From Cycas panzhihuaensis (taxonomy: Eukaryota > Cycadophyta): a stretch of DNA of 64,000 bases. The notes below the pieces were generated by a model. It did no database searches, had not been told where the DNA came from, and saw nothing but the letters and a program-made list of their open reading frames with translations. Where the stretch lies: positions 16,306,001 to 16,370,000 of the forward strand of contig CM041465.1 of NCBI GenBank assembly GCA_023213395.1. Direction: 5' to 3'. This document shows positions 31,567 through 43,502 of this stretch, piece after piece. How positions within the stretch are numbered: the stretch's first letter is position 1; each line of letters begins with the position of its first letter. The translations under genes and the position numbers were made by a program.

Positions 31567-33486
31567 GTGGACAACCACAAGAACATAGGAGTAACTATGC
31601 TCATCTGTATCAAGATGATGTCTCAAGGAGACTAGCGAGTGTTGGGGAGGTATGGCCTATTAAAGGCCATCTAGATGCCATAGTATGCATCTAACCAGCA
31701 CCTCCTAGTGGACATAGTCTCACATTAGGATCGACACAGGCATGTATTCCATCTCCCCCAAGTGGGAGATGTCATTGTCACATTAGGAGACGTTAGGAGG
31801 ATCCTGGGAGTACCGGCAGTAGGAGCACTAGCATCATTAGGTGTGTTGCCTAGCAATGATGCTACACAGAAGGAGGCAGTGACCTATTTCACAGGTCAGG
31901 ACCAGTGGGAGAGGAGAGGCATACCTGTTCAGAGTATGATCATGTCCAGGATTCCTCATGTGAGGAAATTGATTATGTTATACATTTTATTTCGAATATC
32001 CTAGAAATATAATTATAGGGATATACCCAGTGGGTGGATAGACACAGTGAGGAGATGCGAGGCTAGGGAGAGGTTAGACTGGGCCACGTTGATAGCGGTG
32101 AACTTAGTCGCCTAGTTAGATGCCATCAGGGTAGCTGGGAGAGGAGGACTATCCTACAGCACATTGTTGTAGTGTTAATTCTTTAATCATTTTGGGGCAG
32201 TGGCACCACTAGGAGGACCACATCCAATTTTAGCATGGGTTCCTATGGTCCACAGGTGGTAGACTTAATTCAAGGGAACCAAGGACTAGGCACATATTAG
32301 GTGTTTAGTAGAGGCTACATTACTAGACCTCCTCACCATGGCAGACTATACATCAGATCCATATAGAGGGGTGATGTAGGATGGTGATGATGAGGCAAAA
32401 GGGGCAGGAGGTACCCCTGGCAAGGGAGATGATGATGATGGAGATGGCGGGGGTAATGGGGCTAGCCCATAAGGAGTAGTAGGTGGTGAGGTAGGTCCAT
32501 CAGGAACTGTGGGAGGAGAGGCAGGACCATCGAGAGCTGTAGGAGGAGAGGTGGGTCCTTCAGGGACTATAGGGAGAGGTGGAGCTTCCCAAACACCAGT
32601 TTGGAAGCTAAGGATAGTGTGAAGAGTCTGAGCAGTGGCAACACTAACAGAGGTAGGTAGGTGCCCCGGTAGGCCAAGCGGTCAGAGAAGTGGTATCGGA
32701 GGAGGAGGAGGTACCAACAGTAGGGGAAGAAGCTGAGGAGGAGGTGATCGTCTGAGTTAGAGAGTCAACAGTCCCAAAAGGTGAGATGCTACCCTTTCCC
32801 ACCATCTTTCGATCATTAGATATCTAGTTGTTGTGCTTTGTTTGATTTGTTAGGTATAGGTATGGATATATATACTGACACATAGCACGTTGGATTCTGT
32901 AGGAGTGGTGAACATTGAGAGGTTGGTTGAGGCATTAGTCCAGGAGATTTTTCCCTAGGCCTACGTAGAGGGACAACCTCATATCTAGGCAGGAGAGGAG
33001 CCACATTCAATAAGGGACCACATGACAACATTCACCCCATTGGTCAGGGCCACAAACATGTGGGCAACAGAGTCCCAGGAGCATGAGGTGTGAGTGGGAC
33101 GGCTACAGGGAGAGCTAGATGCAACCAGAGTAGAGAGAGATGCTCTATAAGGTCAAGTCTAGGCTCTAGAGGGTCAGGGAGGAGCAAGCGGTGATGTGAA
33201 AAGTCGCATTAGGATAACAGTACTGGAGGAGTAACTCTGAGGACTAGAGGGCAAGAAGGATCATATCCAGGCATGATATGACCAGCTGGTGGACCAGATG
33301 GCATTGAGGTCATTGCAGAGTAGGACATATACCCACACAACAATGATGACCCTGAGGACGCATCAAGACGAGGGGAGCAAGGCAGGGAGCTCCTAGAGGC
33401 GTAGGAGGAGTCTAGGAGGCATGTGATTCCCAAGAGAGGAATCACATAGACCAGGAGATAATACCCCAGGAGCAGGGCAACATTAG
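31567..33486 (+). pseudogene. Antisense plant-mobile-domain-like gene of element F, best preserved copy
   Basis: On the + strand, opposite to F's pol, the frame opens VDNHKNIGVTML, then LLVDIVSH and HRHVFHLPQVGDVIVTLGDV followed by RRILGVPAVG (31,700-31,810), the classic HxFHLPxGExTVTLxDVxxLLGLPxxG pattern of the plant mobile domain. It continues to 32,004, then, with stops, through ERLDWATLIAVNLVA and GRGGLSYSTLL to VPMVHRW. An acidic, Gly-rich stretch follows (32,390-32,580), then a predicted coiled coil (LQGELDATRVERDAL, about 33,100) and the shared ending GAGQH with TAG at 33,484-33,486. About 640 codons. Plant-mobile-domain proteins occur in host MAIN/MAIL genes and in transposons; its role here is not known. 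Confidence 0.8.
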
Positions 33487-33660
33487 AGAGTAGGACATAT
33501 TAGTTTTGATTTGGGAAAGCGCAGACCTCCAGGGAGTCACCATATGTTACTATATGATTGTACACCTTCCTGCAAGGATTCTAGCTTCCCATAGATGATG
33601 TACCATACCATTTGTATGATATAAAACATGATGATTTTATGTATATAGACATGGCCATTA
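33487..33660. other. Spacer of element F left of the G insertion
   Basis: This is non-coding sequence equivalent to 17,500-17,670 in B and 41,110-41,290 in G (CATATGTTACTATATGATTGTAC-type words). It is interrupted by G after GCACC. Confidence 0.6.
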
Positions 33661-33665
33661 GCACC
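33661..33665. repeat. Target site duplication of element G, left copy (GCACC)
   Basis: GCACC precedes the 5' LTR of G and recurs at 46,225-46,229 after its 3' LTR. Confidence 0.9.
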
Positions 33666-36391
33666 TATTTCCCAGCTTCTGGGAATGGATACAGAGTGGT
33701 TGACTCAGGTAAGCGCAGGTATGCTTCTCGCCTTGTCATTGTCTTCTTTTGAGATGAGTGTATACGTGCATGTTGTGATCTTGTAGATGATCTTGTCATC
33801 ATCTACACTTATTCAGCCTATGATGACTATAGTGGGGGCACATTCCCAGCGAGTGTGGCACCCCGATGGCCATTCCACTTCCCTCATTCTGCCCTACTCA
33901 CCTCGAGATCCACTTGGCTCATGTCACCCCTACCAGTGTGATGACCCGTCATTGTTTAGTTAACTTGTCACATCTCTTGAGTCCTATTTTTGCTCTTTTT
34001 GACTCATTTGTTGGCTTGTTTTCCCTCAGGTAGGTGTCTCAACCCTCCACCAGTCTCCTTGGTCATTGGCCCACAACCCAGGCTGGCTGGCTAGGCCAGA
34101 TTTGGCCTCTGGTCCCATACCGCAACGAATTGTGATCTGCAGCAAATTTTGTGGCACCGTAAAATTCTGTTGAGGCGTACTCTCGATTATTTTTAAAAAT
34201 CCACTATGGCAATTTTGCATTTATTGTGAAACTGCCACGTGTTTCACGACTTGACTCACCACCAGTCGCACCCTAATCACTCGTTTAGGGTTTAGGTTGG
34301 GTATTTAAATCTTCCCCAAGTCATTTTTTAGATCTTTTGGCTCATTTTTGGAAGCTTCTTAAGGAAGCATACATGCTATGTTGTTTCCCTCTTGCTCTCA
34401 CTTTGCTACAGGACCTGTAACTCTTCTCTAGCACCTAGCTCTCTTTTGGTATGACTATGACATCTTCTCAGCCCTTCACATGCCTTGGAGAGGGCCTCTT
34501 TGGAGAGATCTTAGCACTTCCTTGCTCAAGCAGCCATCAAGCACCCTCAAGTGCAGGTGTTTCCTTCAACCTCATTAGCAGGAGTTCCATACTTGTTGTT
34601 CCACAGCTCTTTTGGTAGATTTCTTAGCCCTCTTTTAGGAGCTCTTAACTTAGGCAAAAGCCTCCATTCTCTTTCTTAGGTATTTATTGGTTTAAGTTAC
34701 TTTCTTGTCTAATTTATACCCTGTTTTACTTGTCATTTCTAGTTCTTCTTGGTTTGCTCTTTGAAGGTTATTTTTGCCTTGCTTTGGGCTATCCTTTCTC
34801 TGCCATTTTGGCCTCCTTTCTTGTGTTTCTTGCCTAAGATAGTGGCAAAGAGGGGTTACATAAGGTTTAGGCAAGAGCTGGGTGGATTCTGCACCACCTT
34901 CCACGCTCCCTAAGAGGCACTTTGCCCCTTAAACCTTCCCTTTTGCCCCGTGTTGTTCTTAGCAATCAAACAAGGGTTTGTTAGGCTATTTTCAGCCGCT
35001 AAAATCAGCGTTGTCACTTGTTGTAGCACTAGTTTGAGGGCTTGCACCTTGATCTAGGCAATTCACATAAGCCCCAGCTACTTGTCCCTTGCCCAACTTC
35101 TTTCTTGGCAACCCGGTTTGCTTCTCATAGCACCCCGTCTTGTCGTAGCTCCTTTTGGGCCCCCCTTTTACTCTTGTTGCCTCTTTTTCCAACCCTCTTA
35201 CATAGCCATACCCTCACTACCTTGTGGCTTCTTGAGGGGAGGGTAAGGTTGTTCCTTGTGGGAGGTGGGCCACTCCGAGGCTTACCGGTTCACTTGTCAT
35301 TTACTTTGGTTATTTTTCTTCTACAGTTTATCATCGTAATATTGAATACTAATGTGCATGTATTTAAGTTTATGTTTGTCTCATATATACATGTATTGTT
35401 AGGATTTCATATTGTATGCTAGCACCCTTTCTCCGAGAAGGGAGATACTCTCATTTACTTAGAGGTATGTGGAGAACGCAAGGGATCCATTCCTTTTTTT
35501 TCTCTCACGGGTAAGTGTTTCTGTTTATGTTTTATATTGGTATTTCATTTGCTGCTAACATCTTGTTTCTTTCCTTTCCTTTCTTGGTACTTTAGTACCA
35601 CTTTCGGGGAAGGTAAGGAAGCCCCACATTCCGGTTTACCACAACCCTTCACGTCCACCGTGCTTTGTGGAGTAACTTCAGGTACCTCATGGGAACACCG
35701 CTGCTTCGACACGCCTCTATTCCAGGTACACATTCTTGCTCCACCTCATCACCCTTTTTCCTTTGAGTTTTTTGTGCAATAGTAATTAGGTCACCAAAAA
35801 GGGAAAGATAAACCAACCACTATCTTGGTTTATATTTCGTTTACTTTATTTCTCGCATTATATATTTAGTAGGAAAAGGTCCTAGGAAGCCTTCCCCTTT
35901 CACCTTTTCCCCCTTTTCCCTTGCAAACTTCTCCCTTGCTTTACCAACTCGCTTTTTTTGGTTAGTTTGCTTATACACATCATAACCTCTTCCCTTTGGT
36001 TATTTCCTTTGTGCTCTCTCGATTTTCCACCTAGCCGGGTAACCGAGGAGATCCTATTCATAGGTCATTCACTTGCCTGCCTTTTCTTTGTTTCCCTCCG
36101 CTCTAGGGAAACCCTTGAAAGGTTCTCTCTGTCCCCTTCCGACCATCCGAGGGTGGGAGGATCCTTCCCTTAGGTCAACCCAGGCTAACCCTATGCCTCT
36201 TCTCTTCTTGTTTGAAGTGGGGAACCACTTCCAAGTAGCTAGAAACTATTTGCAGGTCCTGAACTCGTGCTCCGGTGCACGGGGCACCCTGCGTGGTATT
36301 TGTCTCACTTGTAGGTCTTTCCTCAATTGTGCCATCGATCACCCTTATCATTCCTACTTAGTTAGGTAGCTATCCCATAGATACGCATCCA
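33666..36391 (+). repeat. 5' LTR of element G
   Basis: It starts TATTTCCCAGCTTCTGGG and ends ACGCATCCA just before the primer site. It contains a short telomere-like GTTTAGGGTTTAGG (34,283) next to the TATA, which I regard as chance. A CAGGTAAGC word near the left end is a possible splice donor. No gene inside. Confidence 0.95.
34207..34310 (+). promoter_or_regulatory. U3 promoter region of the G 5' LTR: hairpin, intact G-box, TATA
   Basis: TGGCA (34,207) pairs with TGCCA (34,233) across an AT-rich hairpin whose 3' foot is the G-box CACGTG (34,236-34,241). TATTTAAA at 34,302-34,309 is the TATA. In the 3' LTR the stem is a perfect 10 bp but the G-box is CACATG. Confidence 0.6.
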
Positions 36392-36392
36392 G

Positions 36393-36410
36393 TGGCGACC
36401 ATACTGGGGA
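36393..36410 (+). other. Primer binding site of element G
   Basis: TGGCGACCATACTGGGGA begins two bases after the LTR; it differs by one base from that of B. The leader to 36,561 has no gene. Confidence 0.87.
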
Positions 36411-36561
36411 TCTGCTAGTAAGGGAGGTGGTTTCTGCTCTTCTCCGTTGGTTTTGCTACCTCTTTATGGTTTTCTTCTACTTCAATCTCTTCGTTGGGCA
36501 CCCCCCATTGCATGTGTCTTTATCACCTTTTCCTTTTCCTAGCAGTGTTGGTTGACCTTGC

Positions 36562-39500
36562 ATGTGATGCTTCTCTCGTCGCTTACGTGGTCTACCTCCA
36601 TTGTTGGAAGACCCCGAGTATCGTCCTCTTCCTTTGTCAGATTCTGATTTGACTATGGAGGGGTACTCTTCCGATTGGGCCTACCACACATCAACTTTGG
36701 AAACCCATGATTTTCCTTCTTCTATCCTGAGATCCGCCCAAGAGGGTGATGATCCCATTTACTACCCAGGTGATCAATATCACCTGCTTAACACCCATCC
36801 CTCTACCCATGCTATAGAAGGAACCTTTCCTCTTGAGATTTACCACTCGGCTGGTGACTCTTATAAGGAATGTCTTGAGGGATCTACTTCGTTCGAGGTC
36901 CCATCTACCTCTTACGAGCATGTGGACACCCCTCCTACTGATGTGGTTGAAGCCCTTAACGAGTGTCGTCACGTCGCTCGTTTCCAACCACATCCTAGAT
37001 GGTTTAAGGATGCTTTTCATGGAGGAGCCTCTTCTTCTTCCACTCCTCCCCCACTTGCCTCATCCTCATCTACCCTTCCTGTAACAACCAATCCCTTCGT
37101 GCCTACACATGTGTCCCGCTTCTTTCTTATTCCTATTGTGGGGACACGTGTTGCACCTTCTGTCCCTTGCCAAGGTCCTAGTGTTTCAAGATCTTTCCAG
37201 AGTATGCCTTTCCCTTAGTTGAAGGTTAGCATACCCTTCCCTAGCCAAACTAATGTACCATCCCCAAATGTGGCACATACTTTCCTCAATAGGCCTGCTG
37301 GTCCTACTAACCCTCCAGTCATTAGTCATGTGGGACCCACTCCCACACACCCTCAGAATCAATCTATTGGTGCTTCCTTTTACATCCCTCTGGGGTATAC
37401 TTCTCAACCTTTGGGGTAGGGTAGAGGAAGCCACCTCCCAGCCTATGGGGTAGATCCGCTACACCCATATGGGGTTGCCCCACCTACAGGTGGCCCATTT
37501 GGGCAAAACCCAGTTCCACATCCATCTTTTCCATCATCTAGTGTAGTCCCTTCTGCCATGCCTTCACAAGGGAACCCGACTCCCTTCCAAGGTGCTTATC
37601 CCCAAGCTCCCTTTCAGCAAGGGGCGTTTCCTCAAGGAGGGATGGGTGTGTCACCCCCATCTGCTCCTTGTTCACTACCTACTATGTCATTTGTTGACCC
37701 TATGGTCCAGGCAAGGGCACATCCCTTCATGGACTATAGATCAACACCTTTGTCCGTTGAGGTATTAAGAACCAATATGCTGCCTCATCCTCTTGAAGTT
37801 CCTAGAATTGATGGAACTTCGTCGCAAGACCCAGCGGAGCATGTGCGTAGCTTTCCTATGGCATGCATAGATTACTGGGCTTATGACCACATCCTAATGA
37901 AATTGTTCCCATGATCCTTATAGGGTGACACCCTTAAATGGTTCTACCATCTCCCTGCCCACTTCATCTATTCATTCTAATAATTGGTGGATGAGTTCAT
38001 CAACTACTTTGATGTAGCCCATCCATTCGAGAGCAGAATGAAATCCCTCCTATCGCTCAAACAAGGTCACGATGAGACGAATCATGACTTTGTGAGGCGA
38101 TTCCATGACTTGCTTCACTCCACTAAGGCAACGTTGCCCGAGGAGTTGAAGAGAGATCTCTTCATTAACGCACTTCATCTTGAAGTGTATGTGGAAGTCC
38201 TTAAAATAGGGGCGACCACATGCTACTCCGTGATCGCCAAGTGCTTAGTGTTGGAGGCTATTGAGATCCAAGCTGGGCTCAAGAAACCTCTTAAGCCCTT
38301 GTAGCGATGTGAGGCACCACCTTCAACCAAAGATACCAAACCTTCGTAACCCGCCAGGTCTTCTTCTCACCCAATTGAGAGGACTTTAGACCCCCTCACA
38401 TCTTCCATATGCTCATTCGAGCGTACGATGAAGGAGCTTAAACTCCAAGCCCCTTCATCCCCAACATCTAATAAACAAGTCCAACAAACAACTCAAGCTC
38501 CCCTCCCCAGGAATGGAAATGCCCAGTCCTCTCAAACGAGGAAGTTAGATCCCTCACTTGAGAAGAAGTGGTGCTCCATTCATGGGGAGTGCTTCCACGA
38601 TGACTCGCATTGTAGGGTTCAACATCCTAAGGATGCCCCTCAATGTGACTCTTCCTCTAAAGGGGCCCCAAGGCCTAATTTAGACCAACCAATTCACAAG
38701 GATCCGTTCCCTAAACACAGGAACGCAATCACAACGCCCAATCCAAGAATAATCAGAACTGAGGAAGATCGCCTAATTCCCGTCCTTCTCATGATAAAGG
38801 GAAAGGTACCTGGGATTTATCCTCTTCCTCCCGTTCCCCTAGTCGTCGTACCCCATCACCTTCGCAGCCCCAGAATAAGGGGAAGAAGGTGATCCAGTTG
38901 CTTAAGGCTACTCCTTCTTATGCCCTTACGTGGTCTCAAGCTGCCAAGGATGCAGCAGGTGCTTCTTCTTCTACTCCTTCTAACCATCTTCTGGAGAACC
39001 CTCCTCTGGAAATACCTCTCTTCCCCAAGGCTGTTCCTGTGTGCCCAGGTCGTTACGATTTCTAAAGGGCACTTACCCAACCTACCGCAAAGGGTAAGCC
39101 CTTCTCCATCGTGGATGAGCTTCATATTATTGCTACAAGAATGTCCTTGATGGATGTTTTGAGGAGTTATCCCGAGCAACAAGCCCTCCTCTTAGAAGCT
39201 TTAGGATCGAATGATGCGCCTGTTCACGCTTTGGGTGTCACCCAAAGTCGCGAACCCATTATTTCGTTTGATCCTAAGGATCTTCCTCCCGCATGTGAAA
39301 GGGAACATTAGTGGAACTTCCCATTCACTATTACTATCGATACACCTGATTGTACCCTTCGAAGGACTGTTGTTGACAATGGTTCTTCCATGAATACCAT
39401 GCCCTTACGTGTTATACAAGAGCTTGGTATTTCTGCTTTAAAACCTATTCCATGGCGATGCCAAGGTTATGACAGTAGCGAGAAGACCCCTTTGGGATCT

Positions 39501-40661
39501 GTCACGATTCCACTCACCCTCGAGGACAAGACTGTCCTCACTGATATTATAGTCCTCGACGTTGACGTCGACTACAACCTCCTTCTAGGTCATCCATGAC
39601 TTGACTAAATGGGAGCCATGTGTTCGACTCTTTGGGGATAACTTAAATTCGTCCATGATGGGCAGATGAGGGTGGTTCCCCACAAATGCCCACTTACCAA
39701 ACAAACTCATTCTGCTAATTGAGCAACCCAAGGTCCTTCCACGCATGCCCTGGCTTGCTCTATTGGTATACCTAATCCATCTGAAGAAGATCCTGCATCT
39801 TCTTTCCTTAGTCTCACATGTTTTGCTCCTATTGGCATTGGGAGCTATGGGTACCTTACTTCATTTAGTGATGACGAGTCGCACAATGAAGGCGAGGATT
39901 GTCTCCACCCAGTCTCTTTCCTTCGCACCAGTAGGTCGCGCCCATCTCATTCTAGATCTCCATCTAGAACCCCTTTTGGTGAGACTAGCCACTCCTATGC
40001 GTCACATGTCATTGCTCATGTTGACTCGTCCATCATTAGTTCTTCTCCTTCATCACCTCCCACAGGTAATGGTTTCGAAGAACTGCCTTTCGCTCCTTCT
40101 GAGGAGCCGCTTTTTTACTCTCCTTCAGAGTCTCGCGAGGAAGTTGGGCAGCCCAATGACCACCATGGTCTTGCTGCCTCTACCTCCTCTAGCACTTTGT
40201 CTACTCGAAGTAAGATCATCCATGGGGTGGATTACTTCAAGGATGATGAAGCCTTACTCGAGCACGTAGCGGGCTCCGTGCCCCACCTAGTTGAGATTCC
40301 CTCTTTGTGAGTCTTCCTTTGAGGTCTCATTGACGAAGAGTCGATTCGTTAGGCTCGCCTTCTGGACCTCGAGGCTTTGGATGAGAGACGCTTAGCCGCT
40401 TATCAGGCTAACCTGGCATCCAAAGCTCGCTCACAAAGGACCTACGATAAATATCTTTATTCACGTCCTTTGTTTCCTGGGGACCACGTCCTCAAGCTTG
40501 AATATCTCTATGACCGTTTAACCAAATTCAAACCCCGATGGGTTGGCCCTTTCATCATTATCGAATCCCTTGGTAATGGTGCTTATAGGATAGCCACCCT
40601 GGAAGGGCTTGAATTTGAGAAAGCTATTAATGGGAAATTCCTTAAGAAGTTTTATGCATGA
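36562..40661 (+). pseudogene. Gag-protease fused to the integrase C-terminus of element G, broken
   Basis: The start ATG 36,562 aligns with those of B and F; codon 2 is TGA where F has CGA. The Pro-rich half (GQNPVPHPSFPSSS) is followed by the Gag core with LVDEFINYFDVAHPF and FHDLLHSTKATLPEELKRDL (37,984-38,304), the finger WCSIHGECFHDDSHC (38,570; CX2HX4HX4C) and the protease VVDNGSSMNTM near 39,372 and YNLLLG. A linker ends in VDYFKDDEALLEHVAGSVPHL near 40,285. The next residues, VEIPSL, belong to the integrase tail, which runs to KKFYA and TGA at 40,661. So RT to integrase core has been removed cleanly. Around ten stops or shifts are present. Confidence 0.92.
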
Positions 40662-40683
40662 TCTTTTGGCGATCCCTTCGCCA

Positions 40684-41290
40684 TGCTATGAAATGAGCCT
40701 AAACTACCACCTTAGGTTGTTCCCATTCTTCCCAACCACAGGTAGAATGGCAATCTGAGGTGGCTTCTTCTCCTTCTTTCTGGTTCCTCCCATGGAACCT
40801 GTGTTCCCATATCCTTTCGGGGACTTTTGTCTTCCTATTTGGGCATCCCCCAATTAGGACGATGCCTTGGAGTATCATTACTCCTCCCTCTTGCCTGCTA
40901 TTTCCTTCGCATATTCCACTATGCTCCTCCGTGGACGTGCATGTTATTCTATTTCTAACCTCACACCTCTCTATCATCTCTACTCACGGTGGATGTATGT
41001 GCTCCTGTTAGACATATAGTCATGCATGGAAGGAAATACATGCATCATATGACAAAACATCTATAACATACAAAACACACATGATATCTACCACACATGA
41101 TATATACACCATTCCATGTCAAAATGGGGCTCTAATTACCATGTATATATATACACATCAAAAATCATATGTTACAGCATACATATGGGAAGCCAGTGTC
41201 CTTACAGGGGGTACAATCATATGAGTCTATATATGACCCCCTAGAGGCCCATGCTTTCCCCTATCAAAATCAACATACATGTCTCCTACA
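40684..41290 (+). other. Post-pol conserved module and spacer of element G
   Basis: ATGAGCCTAAACTACC at 40,693 is followed by a 13-bp stem (CCACCTTAGGTTG with CAATCTGAGGTGG, ending near 40,765) and a GGTTCC/GGAACC hairpin (40,782-40,799). Then comes the shared block CCTATTTGGGCATCCCCC. The rest up to 41,290 is non-coding and conserved with B, with many short ATATGAC/ACATACA words. No protein is supported. Confidence 0.75.
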
Positions 41291-43184
41291 TTACTGCTGC
41301 CCCGCTCCTGGGGTACCATCTCCTAGCCTGTGTGATCCCTCTCCTGGGGACCACATCCCTCCGAGGCTCCTCCTGGGCCTCCGCGAGCTCCCTGCCTCGC
41401 TCCCCTCATCGCATGGCCGTCTCGGGGTTGTCGCCACTGTATGGGTATACGTCCTACTCCTGCTCGACCTTGACGCCACTTGATCTACTAACTGATCGTA
41501 TCTAGCCTGGATACGATCTCTCTTACCCTCCACTCCTCGGAGGTGCTCCTCCAATACCGTTATCTGAATCGTGCTCCTCGTATCTCCACCTGCTCCTCTT
41601 TGAGCCTCTAGAGCCTAGACCCATCCGTATAATGCATCCTGCTTGCTCCTCGCCTCATCTAGCTCCCGCTGCATCTGTCCCTTGAAAGCGATGTGCTCTT
41701 AAGACTCTATAGCCTAGATGTCTCTCGCCCTCGCCAACGGGCTGAATACCTCCATGTGTGCACCTGTCGATCTAGGTGCATCCTCTGCCTAGATGGACAA
41801 TTGCCCCTTTACATACACCTGAGGGAACATCTCCCTTACCATGGCCTCTACCAGTCTCCTGACCTCTGCAGTACCTGCCAATACAACATGCCATGTGTCA
41901 GTATATATCCCACCACATACCATGATAAAATCAAATCAAATATCTGACTAGCTGTTAAATGACTAAGGAAATGGTTAGGCCTCACCTGCTATGGCCCTCG
42001 GCTCCTCTGCTCGTGCAACATCCTCTCCTCCTAGCTCTCTGCCAGCTACTGGTACCTCATCCTCAGGTACCTCCTTTGCCTGAGCATCTCTCCTCGCTGG
42101 GACTAGCTCAGCTCTCATCTCTCCAGATCTCCTCACGATCCGTAGCCTGTGGGCACTAGCCACCGGCCCCCTACTCTCCTTAGCTACCCCTGATGGGCCT
42201 GCCTCTCCTCTAGCAGTCCTGGATGGTCCCATTGCTCCTCCTGCCGTCCCTGAAGGACCTGCCTCTCCCACAGGTTATGATGAGCCAGCCCCATCTCCTC
42301 CATCGGTGTCATCGTCGTCATCGTCATCATCCTGGAGTGCTCCTACTCTGCCTGCCTCATCATCACTATCCCACCTCACCATCCTATACGGATCTCCCAC
42401 ATAATCCGTCATGGTGAGGAGGTCCAGTGATGTTGCCTCCACTAATCACCAAACATGGGCCTAGTCCTCCATCCCTCTCATCTGAGTCTGCCATCTGTGG
42501 ACCATCGGGGCCCACTCTACTATGGGGTGTGGTCCCCCTACTGGTGCCACTGCCACAAAGTGATCAAAAAACCAACACTGCAGCAACGTGCTGTATGACA
42601 ATCCTCCCTTTCCTGCCACCCTGATGGTGTCGAGCTATGTGACTAGGTTCTTTGCTATCATGGTAGCTCAGTCCATCCTCTCACCTGCCTCACTGCGGTG
42701 AACTACATCCATCTAGCCACCTGGTATCTCTCTATAGTTCTGTTTTCGGGAAACCCAGAACAAAATGCACAGTCTAATGAGCTTCCTCACCTGAGGAATC
42801 CTAGACATCACCATAGTCTAGAGAGGAACTCCTCTCTGCTTCCACCTGTCAGTCCTTGTAAAGAAAGTGGCTGCCTCTCTGTGTGCTACCTCATTGCTAG
42901 GCAGCGCTCCCAGTGTCACCGGCCTCCTAGTTGCTAGTACCCTCAAAATCTGCTAGATATCCCTCAGCGTCACCATCACGTCTCCCACCTGAGGCAGGTG
43001 TAAAATGTGCCTCCTCCTATCCCAATGGGAAACTATGTCAACCAGTAGTCTCTGATCGGATGCGAACTAAGGTGTCTTTAGGGCCTTGTATAGGCCACAC
43101 CTCTGCAGGATCTCCTTGTCCCCCTGGGACATCATCTCGATGTAACTCAACATTGCCATGATGCCATTCTCGTGGTTATCCACC
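41291..43184 (-). pseudogene. Antisense plant-mobile-domain-like gene of element G, broken
   Basis: On the - strand the frame starts near 43,184 (VDNHEN, where B has MDNYKN) and reads MAMLSYIEMMSQGDKEI and LQRCGLYKAL. After a stop it gives LLVDIVSHWDRRRHILHLPQ and VGDVMVTLRDI, the plant-mobile-domain signature. Later parts are a GPSG-rich segment (42,271-41,975), a helical Arg/Glu-rich segment (GVEGKRDRIQARYDQLVDQ near 41,530) and the ending GAGQQ with TAA at 41,291-41,293. About 630 codons, with several breaks. It survived in an element that lost pol. Confidence 0.75.
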
Positions 43185-43502
43185 ACAATAAATGCCTACC
43201 ATCATCAAAAACCAGTCAAAGTCAATCTCACACTAGTCATCTCCACTCCTGGCTGTCTCTCAGCCCCCTCTCCCTTCACATTTTTTTCAGTCAGTTTCTG
43301 GGTGGCACATAGGCAGCCCCTATGTCGTCTCCACCTCTACCTTCGTATCCATGTGTTCCACCATGACACTCGCTGGCACCCTTGCCTACTGTTGTGATCT
43401 TGATTTATATATCTATATACATGTGCTACTGATAGTTATGTTACTAGCATTTACCATCGCACCATACTTCCGAGCGGTGAGGCTCTACTGCCAAGGAGGC
43501 AG
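43185..43502 (+). other. Short spacer and polypurine tract before the G 3' LTR
   Basis: Compared with B, about 1.7 kb is missing here: the hairpin cluster upstream of the antisense gene, the 48-bp repeats and the additional RNase H. The junction lies near the T-run at 43,281-43,287. The remaining 200 bp match B's last spacer. The tract AAGGAGGCAG (43,493-43,502) precedes the LTR. Confidence 0.75.

Noticed and set aside
34283-34296. GTTTAGGGTTTAGG, two plant telomere-like heptamers in the G LTR
   Set aside because: Only two units, inside a promoter region and altered in the other LTR; no interstitial telomere.
36393-36410. Primer sites as possible tRNA gene fragments
   Set aside because: They are only 13-18 bases complementary to tRNA ends, with no cloverleaf around them.
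39745-40269. Leu-rich frame of 174 codons that looks membrane-like
   Set aside because: It is the wrong frame of the protease linker of G; the real frame (VDYFKDDEALL...) is shared with F.
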